Origin: Eleginops maclovinus
Taxonomy: Eukaryota > Chordata > Actinopteri > Perciformes > Eleginopidae
Direction of reading: 5' to 3'
Assembly: GCF_036324505.1 (NCBI RefSeq)
Contig: NC_086351.1
Location: forward strand, 4,582,001 to 4,646,000
DNA: 64,000 nt
The position numbers and the translations under genes are program-made. Within the stretch, counting starts at the first letter, position 1; each line of letters starts with the position of its first letter. The notes under the pieces are model-generated. The model searched no databases. It was given only the letters and a program-made list of their open reading frames with translations, and was not told the origin of the DNA. Of the stretch, positions 13,140-25,300 are shown piece by piece.

Positions 13140-16100
13140 GGCGAGTTTGGGGCTCAGTGCTCTAACCCAGCCATGAGCATCATCGGGGCTGAGGATGAGG
13201 ATTTCGAGAATGATCTGAATGATGTGAGTAAAAAAACAAGTTACACGGGACAACTATTGCTGATAATGTAAACATGTAATGAGAAAAGAGATGTGAGGCC
13301 TGGTGTAGATCCCACAGGTCGGAATGATCCCTCATTTAATGCCAGGCAGAAACAAACACTTGTATAATGACTTAGTATATAAACATGTCCATTTCTTTGA
13401 GATCACAAACATATGCTTCACACTCATTTAACACGGAGCTGATATAAACTTTGAAAAATGCAGCTTTCTTTCATTTCACCCAGTACCATTGTGATCCAAA
13501 CAGGTTTAACTGTTGGCCACTGTGAGAGGAAGTGCTCCTCTGTCTCAGTTCCTCTACACAGTTGGCACAGATCGCTCCTCTTTTGGCCATGTTTTCTTAT
13601 CTGTGCCTGTTTCGAAGGCCAGGCACTCAGTGTGTACTTTGTTAACACGTTCCTGTGTTTAACATCAGTCCCTGTGCTCAGGTGGTGTGATTTAACGGCC
13701 AGATAACAATACATTTGACTCTGTATCTTAGCTTTTGTGTTGCTATAAGTGAGGAAGTTTAGTTATAGTTATAGTTTAGTTGACTCACATTGATCGGTTT
13801 CTGTTTCTCAGGTGACGGACGACCAGTGCACACACTTCAACAACATCGAACTGTTGAAGGTCCGGCCAACCCACCTGCTGGTCTTCATGCAACATGTCAT
13901 CCTACAGTTTGAACCTGCCCCCCTGGTGAGGACTACACCACCCATAATGCATCACCCTCTACATACAGGATGTGTTTCACGGGCACATTTTTACTGTCAT
14001 CCATTAACCACACGGTCTGTGTAATGGCTTTCAAAACACTTAACGCTTAATGCATGTTAGTGTGCTTTTGGGCTCCCAGGTTGCTTTCTCTGCACTGTGT
14101 ATACACGATGTTGCAGTGTGCCTGTTGGTACACTACTGATGAAACAACAAATATTATATAGCTGTTGTTTCACAACGCGATGGACAGGAAATTATTCCTT
14201 GACAATTGTAGGTTTTGGAAAATAGTCATAGTTTTTGTATTTCTTTCACATTTCATCAATTCATGGGGTTAAAACATAGTTATAACAAAACATTTGCAGC
14301 CATGTTTCTTTGTATTTGGGCAGAAAAATACCTCACACATTAAGTAAAGTCAGTCTACAAGAGTTGCCTATACTGATGTAGCCTAATTTTTGTACTATTA
14401 TCTAAACAGTAATCAATATTTTATTTGGAACAGGCTACAGATCGACATTTTTTACCAGGTTTTTTAGGGATATTTTGCCTTGTATGTTATTTCCATTCTA
14501 ATGAATTTGCTCAGACTTTTTCTGCAGATACAGGATCGTTTCTTCTTCTTCTTACAACAACCTGTGTCTTATTTCTGTGGATTTGGGCATTTATTCACTG
14601 AGTCGTTTGAACAGTTTTGCAGCTCCACTGGTAAACAAAGTGCTTCAGGGTAAACACAACAAGCAGGCGGGTTCTAAATAAGTCTCAGTTTAGCCTTACA
14701 AACTAAAGGTTTATATATTAAACCATCTAATGCTACACTACGCAGGTCTGTTTTAAAGGTGAGGCTTGTCTGCAGCCGGCCAAGTTTGGGCCACTGACAT
14801 AATCACAGCGTCCTCATAACAAGGGATCGGAAAGATTTGCACCTACTACACACATCACAAGATGTAGTTTGTATAAAACATCCTGTGTTATTCCTATTTT
14901 ACTAAAGTGTGGATTTAAAATGGCTATATAAACAATAGTGCACATTTTCCTCCCTTGTGTGGAAGTCTGACTACCTGTGTGTCAGTGTTGATGTAAAGCT
15001 GCCTGTCCTTTCCTTTTGTCCTTGCATGCAGAGACTGTGACCCACCCAGGTACTGTTACACCCCCCACAGCCATGATATCCTCCCTTATCCTCTTATTGA
15101 CCTAATGGAGCTCCACGTAGAGAATGGAAATATGTCCAAACTTAAGAAGTGCCGTGTCTAAAGCAGACAGATATTATCGTGTTTAATGACTTGTTGAGAG
15201 TAAGCTATGTGCATGGATGACTTTTATTCTATGAGACATTGTCATTATGATTGAATTACCCAATTAGTGTCTGTGTTTTGATGAACAGCACTTGTTCATT
15301 TCGTGTCAGCAGCTTGACTTTGAGGTCAGGTGAAATTATACATCCTATGTGTTAAAACATACCATATGAGATGTCAAATCAAATGCTGGGTTAATTGTGC
15401 ATGTAAACCAGAACGGTTAGTGCGTTATAACAGCATACAGGATATTCAAATGTTTTTAAATGTCTGCTCCCTGCTCTTCTCTCCGTCTGGCTCCTCTCAG
15501 CTGTGTTACCTCCATGCTGACCTCTTCAGAAACCTCAGTGCCAAAGAGACCAAGAAGCAGTTTATGGAGTTCTACAGCACGTTTATGGACAAAGGGGCGG
15601 TAAGTAGCACACCGCTCTGCCTTTCCTGAGTTAAAGGGGCCCAATTATGCACATTTTCAGGTTCAAATTCTATTTTGTGACTCTACTGGGACATGTCTCC
15701 ATGCTTTAATGTTCAAAAAGCTCTTTATTTTTCTCATAGTGCCTGTGCTGCAGCACCTCTTTTCACCCTCTGTCTGAAACCAGAGCCCAGTCTGCTCTGA
15801 TTGGTTAGCTGGCCGGCTCTGTTGTGATTGATCACCTTCGCCCCTTAGCGTATCATCTGCAATGTAGAATGTGATGGAGCGCTAGCCAATAGAAGCCAGA
15901 GTGTAACATAGTGATGTCACTGTATTAATAGTATGTAACTGGAGTACATGGAGTCCAATGGAGGTGTTTCAGGAGGGGGGAGAGAAACCCCCTCTTAAAA
16001 TATGCATTGATCAGTTTTTCTGTCAGGAAGCACAGTTGGTCTGAGGACCGTACATGATCTGACTCCAGTGTCCTAAAGTTTGTTTGGACTTTCAGCTCTT

Positions 16101-19100
16101 TTTTTTTTTGTCCCTTGTGGGTTTTGGGGGTTAAGGATGTCACTGCTCTTGTTTAGGAGTTTAAGTGCAACGTCTCAAGATCTGCCAAAACTAGTTTGGA
16201 ATAGGATCATTGCGGTAGGAATTTCTCATGGTTAGCTGAAACATGTTAGCAGCACTAAAGCATGTTCAAATGACTACAGAATAAGGAATAACTTTAGCGG
16301 TTTAACAACCCTCCATCATAGTCCTGTAGCGGCAGGATTAAAATCTCCCGTTGGACTCTTTCTTTCTGTTGTTCCTGGTTCTCAGCTTAAAAGATTTGTC
16401 TCAGTTATTGGCTAATTCTTTCTCTTTCAGTGTTTGGTGCACATTATATAAAAATCCATTCAGATAAGCCATTGCAACACAGATACTAGATTATTTGTCA
16501 TTGTGTTGTATCAATGGGAATTTGATATTCTGCACAGCTGTAGTCTATACCTTAGACTCAGGTGGGACATGTGTGGCTGTGTCTTTACTTCTGTTTCTAT
16601 GTGTCACTTTCCGTTACTCCTCCCTGCACACCTGGCCTCTGTCACTTCTCCGTTACATTTCCTGCCCACGTCTGTCAACCCAGCTGGCTCGTGCTGCACT
16701 CACTCCCTTTCTGTTTGTCTGTCTGTATTTCGTCCAAACCCCTCAGCTTCCTGTCAGGATCGTGGGAAAGCTCTTTAGGAGCAATCATCCTCTCTCTTTT
16801 TATTTTGAGCCTTCATCTTTTTTAGACCCATTGACTTAAACTTGGCCCGTGTGGTTATTTTCATGTCAGTGACACAGCTCATTAGCTCACATTTGGACCG
16901 CTTCTCTTTCTCGGTTTATTCCTGGTGTTTAAATGCCCCCTTGTGGTGATATGTAACTACTGCACACATCACAATCCACTACACAGCTTTGCTTTGGGCA
17001 ACACATAACAAAGAACCCATTATACATGAACACTCGTGCCACTTGTTAGGCACACCTAATTTAAACAGAGTTGGCTATAAAGAGGATTTAATTCAACTTA
17101 ATGGTTGTTTTAGAGGCTGTAACTTGTACTGCTGGTCTCCTGTATTGCACTATACAGGCTTTTCTTTTTTTTTTTAACCAACCTTTATTGATTTGATTGG
17201 GATACATCCTTCAAAATGACACTACAATGAAACAGATTAAACAATAACTGATCATTTTAACCTTTTTTTGCAGGATGTTAATGCATTCATTTTATCTAGG
17301 TATACATCATAACATCAGGACATATCACACTGTACAAAATATTCAATCTTCTTTATATATAATCTTGCATTTATCATATTATATAAACTAATTATATAAT
17401 ATTCTTGTCTTTCCCTCCACAAAATAGATTCTCAGAGTGGCACTACCATCACATGTAGCTCATGAATTGGGTGAGTTATTTACCTTGTGCTGTTTTAATC
17501 AGAATACACATTATATATATTATTTTCAGCATACACACACACCTCAGCCCCTGATACACACACCTCACATTTAATTCTCCTGTCCCTTTTCTCTAAGAAC
17601 GGACCCGTGCAGACCTGCTCCACGAGGACATCCAGAGGCGTTTCGTTCAGGAGGTTCAGATCTTGCAGACCGCTGAAGTGGCCAAACAGCTGGAAGATTT
17701 CAGGTGAGAATCTTCATCTCAACACATCAATAACTAGTCAGCTGTCGTCTTATAACTACTGCCTCACCCTCTACAGTATGTCTGTCCCAAAAATCTCACC
17801 ATTGCTTCCAATTTATACAAAAAGCTGCAGCTGGTTCCAAACCATTTTATCAGATTACACCTGTAGGAGCCACACATGTCGGAGGGATTGGTTGCGTCAA
17901 ATGGCAGCACTCGTAGTGAATATACTCACCTGCTGTACGTGGAAGAGAGGGTCGCTGTATTTGAGCAAATTTATTGGACCACTTCTTTTTGATAGCTGGA
18001 TTACTCCGATTATATGTTTAATGTATTGACCAATTTCATTAAATTTCATTTTTGGGATCTCGGCATTGATTTTTTAAAATCGTGTTGGAGAAAGACACCC
18101 AGGCCCGACCTCAGCCTCTCTGTTTTAGCTTCTTAACATTACAACTCACTGCTTCAGATTCTACATTTCAAGATAGCATTTGCTTTCGTTCATGCTGGTC
18201 AATATGAAACTAAACTTCCAAATTCAAATTAGCTTCAGACAGTTTTGAGTGTTCATATTTGATACACAACCATCAAGGCATCTTTGAATCCTATGTTAAA
18301 ATGCACTCCTCTACATGTAACACTAAGCTAATTCCTACTTAAGACCTATTTCTTCACTATTAAAACCATATACACGTGTCTTTGCTGGAAAGTTTGTGAC
18401 TTAACAGGGAAATGAGCACAAGATAAGGTCTAATCTATCTCTGTCTCTCTTTGTGTATCATGTGTATGCTAAAGTTAGTTTTTTAACTCAGGTTTGATGT
18501 GGGCGGCTTTGGATTTAGCAACATTATGGAAAGGATCATGAGAATTAGCATCTTGTCGTGAATTAAAGCAGTTAAAGTTCTCTGTTGATGTATAGGCACA
18601 GAAATCCACTGAGCAGCCCTCTTCATCTGTATTCTGTGTCTGCTCACTGCTCACAGAATTGGGAAAAGATAAATTAGTATTCTGCATTAAATCTTTGTGT
18701 TTAATATGAATCATGCCAAACTCTTGCCTCCGTTTTCTGTCCCGTGCACAGGCAGAAGAGGATGATGGGTATGACGCCAAGCGAGAGTGAACTCATCGAC
18801 GTGGAGAGCCACAACGCCACCAACCGCATCCCCAGAGAGATGAAGGAGAGGTCTGTGGCTGAGACCCTGCTGGACAAGATATTCGAGGGGCAGTGAGTGC
18901 TTCTTTTTTCCAATGCTTCTGCTCAAAAGCCTTTAAATATGTATATAAGTAGAGATGTTGGCTATATTAGTGTCTACTTGCAAAGGAGGTAATGAGGAAT
19001 AAGTTGTTTTCGGGGCCAAATTGTTGGTTAAATAAATGGGTATAACATAAATGAAAGAATGGTCATATTATCCAAGATATTCTGTTGTGGTTGAGGTCCA

Positions 19101-22100
19101 ACTAGAAGAAACAATGTGAAACTTTGGAACCAGAAGGAAATAAAACAAAAAGTCCCTTTGTGCATTCATGTTTGCGTTACCACATTATCTGAAAACCTGT
19201 CAAAATTAGGCAAATGAGGCTGACGACTGATATAAAAAAAGACCACAAAAAACAGACACCAGTCTTCTCTCTGTTCCCTGCTGCTCTCCCTTAAAAGCTG
19301 AGAGGATGATTAGTCCGTCAGATAAAATAGATGGAAAGCAGCCCTTTTGGACCTGTGCCCTCTAAAGCTGGCTCCACACTTCCTACACTCTGTGGAGAAG
19401 GTATTAACCATTAGTCCTGTGCACATAACCAATCAAGTGCAAAACACACAGAGGCATATCCAGCAGGGCTGCACAATTTAAATGTTATTAAAATCGCAAT
19501 TTGGACTAGAGCAATATTCACAGGAAAAAAACCAGATTTGTTAAAGGATAAAGACCTGTTCAAATAACATGTTGAATGATGTACTGTGGTGCTGCAGAGA
19601 TATTTCAAATAGAAATTGTATTTTATAGACTTAAAAGATATTTGTCTGGTACATATCCTCTTAAAAAAATCACAACATGACCATTTTAATGTATTTTTCA
19701 ATCATAATTAGAAAGATTAGGCAATATTATCAATCATAATCACATTGCAATGCAACATGAGGCAAAATAAATCGCAATAAGTGCATTTTTCAAAATCATG
19801 CAGCTCTAAAATCAAGCTCACCGAACTAGTAATCTGGAGAGGGAACAGTCATCGGAAAAGAGTTGAGAACAGCAGGGAGGAAACGATGAGGCAGAGAGGA
19901 AAAGATGGAGTCAGCAGTGCCACGCTGGCAGGAAGGCTCTCCCCTGGCATCCTGCCAACTGGAAGCAGGAGGAGGAGGGTGGTGGGGGGGGGTTACACAG
20001 CGAAAGTGGAGAGAAAAGGCCAGAGGGTTATCAATGCTGGGAAGCTCCTGCCCTGGACGCAGTTAAGGAAAGAAAGCAAGAGATCTGGGAGGAAGTTAAT
20101 CCATCCTTGACCCCGCGGTCGACCCCAATGTGTTCTCCTCCGCGAGAGGAGAGTCAAGCGTAGCGGGAGAGGAGGCCAGCGAGGAGCAGATAACTGTCTA
20201 ACTTCATCTTGTCGGAACAGAGAGGTAAAAAAGCAGCATAAATGAAGGGAGATGCACTGAGTACCGGCAGCTCTCGTCCTGTGGATATAACCCTGCTGTC
20301 AGCGGAGAGAGCCTGCGAATCAAAGCCATGATGATTCAGCCTTTGACTCACTCACTCACTTACCATCACACACTCTATCTCCAATGCACAGACGATTAAT
20401 TCACTCTCCCTCTATTCATTCCCTCCGACAATCATCTCTCTATTGCCCTCAAACTCGCTGACCCCCGTCCAATCCCTCCCTCATCCGACCACAACACAGC
20501 GACCTCACCCCGGATGTTTCTCATTGGTCTTTCTGCCTGTGAGAATGAGGCAACCAGGCTATTTGATTGGATTATGTTGGGGAATCCCGGGGAAACCCCT
20601 CCCATCCTTTATGTTCGTATCAAAACAGGAGTATCCAATTTCCTCTGTGTTGCCTGTGTGTTGCATCAGACTAAAACACAGTTAAATAGACATTTCCGCT
20701 GCGCTGGATCATTCTTGACGTCGGATTTCCTTTGCAGACAGCTTCCCGGAGAGACATACCAGAGCAGACAAACTTCAGACAATAGTTTGACTTATTTGCA
20801 GATTTTATTCCAAGCAGATAGAGGTGCAGCTTTGATGCATCTTTTCCTTTTTTGATCCTATTTTTGTTTGTTCTTTTTGCACATTTTAGAATATGTTCAA
20901 TAGCTCTGAATGCAATAAAACAACAATCAGTTCTGAGTTGGATCAGGGAAAGCTTAGTCACTTCAGATTCCACCGGCCAAAAACACACTTAATAATCAGT
21001 CGAGCGAGAGAGAGGAGACATGCTACTTAAAAGGAAGAGGTGAGCGGGATGCTGCAACATGAGTGAGTCTGGTGCGGCTTTTGTAGCTTTCAAAGAGTAA
21101 CATCACCCATGTCTCTTTTATTTCAGATCTCCAATTGCATTGGACGAAGAAAAGTGGTACGTTTGTTTATTAAGTGTAAAATCTTTGCATGAGTTTTCCG
21201 TTCTTGGAAAGCTGAATTTGAATTCTGCCTGGGTGTGGTCAAACCACAAGATTGCATACTGTCTTAAGTGCACCAAAAACTAATTAAAGCACATATTTCA
21301 GTATCGTTTTTTGTAGAGAAAATGACTTTTGTATTCATATATGTGTACTTTGTGTAAAAAGTTGTGACTGCATTTAGTCGTATCTTGTCAAAAGAACCCA
21401 ATGCATTCTGCTACTTCTTCTCTTGCATGTACGGTACAATTACTAAACCATGTCATGCACTTCTTAGTCTTTTAACTCTTCTAGTCGTTACTGATAACAG
21501 TTATTCATGTTGCAGTCAGTGTATTCAGCCTGCTCTGTAAAACTGAGACTCTGGTGCTTTTGTTGAGAGCACATCCCCAGAGGCTCCTCCCTCAGTCCTT
21601 TCTCCTTCTAACTCCTCACATTTCCTTAATTCCTCCTTTTTTCTTTTTGTGACAAATTCTCTTCTTGCTCCTCCCTTTCTGGACATCTTTAATTTGCCTC
21701 ATCCCTCCTCCACTTTCCAGCATCTGCCCATTTTCATTTTCCTCCTAACACACTGCACCTCCCATTTGTTGCATCAGCCTTTAGTGGGAAAAATACTAGT
21801 AGGAGAAATGGTATGCTTTTTAGAATTATTTTTAAGTGAATTTTCTCCTTTTTCATTTTTTTTTTTTAACTACTAAATTATTTTGTAATTTTTTTTCTTT
21901 ATCTTTTTTTAATTCCAAGACTTATAGTACCACTTATATTTTCACTTTTCTTTATTCTGACATATTTTATTTCTTTATTAATTATTATTGTGTTTTTTAT
22001 TTTCAAACTTTGTCCTTTTTACTTTATATTTACATAAAATAAAAAAACACTACTTCTATTTCTCCAAGTATTGAGGAATTCACCCATCTATAAGAATTGC

Positions 22101-22343
22101 ATAACCATGAATTAAAATATATTTAATTATAATCAAATAAAACTTCTTGCAAAAAAGAACAATTACAATTTAGTACCAACAAATGTAATAATACATAGAG
22201 AATGAATACCTTTCTCTAACTCCTCCCACAGCCAATCCGTCTTCTCGGTGGTGGCCTACTACATGAAGCACCTCGGGGTGAAAACCAGAGCAGTGGACAG
22301 CAAGAAGTCCAGAGTAGGCTTCTTCAGGAGTAAACTGGCAAAG
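13140..22343 (+). CDS. arhgef1: arhgef1 exons for the RGS-like (rgRGS) domain
   Basis: Coding exons: 13140-13223 (Met at 13173), 13812-13925, 15501-15599, 17428-17470, 17598-17703, 18752-18892, 21127-21156 (30 nt) and 22232-22343. The translation starts with IIGAEDEDFEN. In p115-RhoGEF this acidic stretch is known to contact G-alpha-13 and to be needed for GAP activity; its Glu, Asp and Phe residues are all kept. Next come a helical core (HLLVFMQHVILQFEPAPL; LHADLFRNLSAKETKKQF) and the segment DIQRRFVQEVQ. The block ends with YYMKHLGVKT, matching the last helices of the family. Introns in this block are mostly repeat-bearing, including a LINE relic after exon 17598-17703 and an antisense LINE-like fragment at 13424-13714. 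Confidence 0.93.
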
Positions 22344-25300
22344 GTAAGATACAATCAGCTCTGTAGAAGAATAACAACTCCTTTCTGTCACTGAAACCAC
22401 ACTAATCAGACAATATCTGCACTTCCCTGTCCTCATACAACCCTTTTGAGGAGGCATTTGTGTTCCCTCACATCTTACTAATTGTCTTTCCAGAATAAGA
22501 GGGATGAATCCACAAAGGCTAAACCCAGAGTGTTTCCCGGCATCCCCAGCTGGATTGCAGGCAACAGTATGTATCTCCTAATTGTGTCCTATTATTTAAA
22601 CTATGTGAGTGCCATTTGAAGGTTTGTATCACTCTATAATCTACTGGCATTTAAATAAATATATGTATTGTCTTTAAATGTTAATATTGGATGTGAGAAC
22701 ATGTTGTCCTGACCTTCTTTCCTTTTACAGCTGAAGTCAAACCTAAAATGGAGGCTGAAGGTACTAAATGTGCAGAGTCCCCCCCTTCTTTATCTGTAGT
22801 ATGGTCACATCCCTACTAATCAACCCATAAGCATGTCTGCATGTCCCAAATTAAACCTGGGAGTCCTGGGTGGGGTACATGAGTCTCGGGATGGTTGTTT
22901 GAAGATTTAGCTGTCTTGTTGTTTTTGTGATCACCAGAAAACCTCCCACATACCACACTTATCTCGTCTCCAGGGTTGTGGGTGTTTCTCTTGCACTGAA
23001 CTAACCCTCTCATTTACCACAGAGGCCTGATTGCACCATACTCATCCTGTTTGTTTGTCTGTCTCACTCGCTGACGTGCTTTTGGTTCACGATTCCTCTT
23101 TTGTTCGACTCTCTTAAACGTGTCGCCCTCCTCCCCTCTCTTCAGCTGAAAAGGAGAAGGTGAATCCGGAGCGTAAGGGTCTGGTTACCGGCAGAGGGTC
23201 CATGAATGACTCTGCAATCCCTTCATTCCCCAGCAGGAAGTTTTGCTCCCCTGGAAGCCCCTCCTCCCTGCCTGGGTTGGAGGTCAGTGATGGGTCAGGC
23301 AACAACGTCAGCATCATCAACAACCCCGAGTCTTCACACGGGGACAGTAAGCCTGCTCTCGACTAGACTGTGTTTTGATTGTGATCAGTTCATTATTTGA
23401 TAGGTAAAACCAGACTCAAGTCACTGACCGGGTTTTATAATTTCACAACTTATTGCTAACATGCTCACAACACCAATGCTGACATGTCGCAGGGTAAAAC
23501 AATAACCGTCTTCACCATTTTAGCTTGAATTGTTAGTCTAATAATGCATCCTTTTATACGATTTGAAGTAATCCGTTAGCCCAGATTTCTTAAAATGATG
23601 TAGTTGATTAGTTGCTTACTGTTTTTCACTAAAATAAACATTTAAAAAGTCTATGATTTTGCCTAGAAGACACACTTGAAACTCAACTGTTTTAATTGTT
23701 GCATATAAAATAATGATATCGAGATTGTATGGTATCAACATTTTAAGTAGGACATTTGAATTTTGAATATCTTTGGTTAAAGAAAAGCATTTTCCCTAAA
23801 AAAACACCCCAATTACTTTTGATCTGACCAGAAATAATGTATCAAAGCGATTCATCCTAACAGAAATACAAAACATATACAGTATAAGTAGTCTTAAGAA
23901 ACAAATGACACAACAAAACATCAAAAATATAATAAAACCAAAGAATAACTTTATCTTGCTTCTTATTTACAAATGCCTTTAATTATTGTACGGGGGGAAA
24001 AAACCCCTCTCAGGCTAATGACAAAAATCAATTATCTTAAATGATGCATTAAATATTCTTTCATTCGATACAAACTTCTAAAAAAGTAAAAAAGTTTCAC
24101 ATTTTTTATTTAACTAGACGAATAAAACAACTCTATTTTTTACTAACTTGTGTGTTTTCTCGCCTCCTTTCCTAATCTCCAGGTCTCTCAAGCAATCGCT
24201 TAGAGCCCCCAAGCCAGTCAGACGGGGACGTGTCCCCTGTCGGGCCGGGGGCAGGGCTGATAGTCGGGGAGCCCCTCTCCCCCATGGACACTTCCACAGA
24301 GGACAATTTGGAGAAAGAAAGGTGAGGAATGAGGTGTAGTGTAGGGACTCGAACAATAAGAAAACAACAGGATTAGAGATCAGATTGTAATTAGACTTTA
24401 TGGAAGGTGTGAAGACTTTAAATGTCTGATAACAAAGGGGGAGGGGGAGGTGATCCGGGGGCTCGTGCTGAGGGAGCGTGGTAAAACTCCCGCAGCAGTC
24501 TGTCCCTGCCGTGTGCTTTTTGTCGTGCTGCCTGTTGCTCGCTAGCTAACAGAGCCTGCAGGTTTGAGAAGGACCCTCGCCAGGTGGACTCGGACCCCAT
24601 CTTCCCTTCCTTTTGCCTTCCCTTCTCCCTCATGCCCTCTCTCTCCTCTTTTTTCTCCTCATCATGGCACGTCTGCTCTCTTCCTAACACCACTCTGTCC
24701 TGTTCCTGTGTGCATCTCCTAATGTTTACAACAGAGCTTCATTGTTGCATACAGGCATTGTTTGTGCAGATCTCACTCTTTAAAAGTGGATTCAGGTTCT
24801 CATTTGTCTGGGGATTTCTTCTGGACCTTATAACGGTTTATATAGCCCTGATTATAGATGAGGCTTTCTTTTGATTTCTTTGCTTTATGTCCAGTGGAAG
24901 GTCAGATATTTTATCAAACTGTATTTTGTCTAAAGCTTTGCAAAAATAAAGTGAAGATTGACACATAATTCCACATGAAGATTCAAGACAAGGTAGCTAA
25001 TGCTCACTCTGTGCTGCTAATTAGTTAATAGTCCAAAGTGGACAATAACTTGTTTGTTTTGCTCGCCCCGTGTGCTTTCCAAGGTGTCTCCATCTGTCGT
25101 GGCCAGGGCCCGTCCTTTGTCCTGCTTGTCTCCACAGTGTGTGCGGTTACATGTTTTTACCAGGGGGGGGGGGCTTCGGCGTCTTACTCGGCATGCTACT
25201 CTGAAAGAGGTCACAACCAGTTTAGTGTACGATGTTGGGGGTGTGCATATGCATGTGATGGTTGCTGCTGTGGTAAGAGGTTGTGAGAGGCGGCTGTGTA

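Noticed and set aside
19781..20110. 109-codon plus-strand frame in an arhgef1 intron
   Set aside because: It begins inside the right end of a TIR element and has basic low-complexity sequence with no homology or splice sites.
24560..24594. Possible extra arhgef1 exon (FEKDPRQ) downstream of exon 24183-24321
   Set aside because: The end phase does not fit the next exon and the donor (gtggac) is poor.
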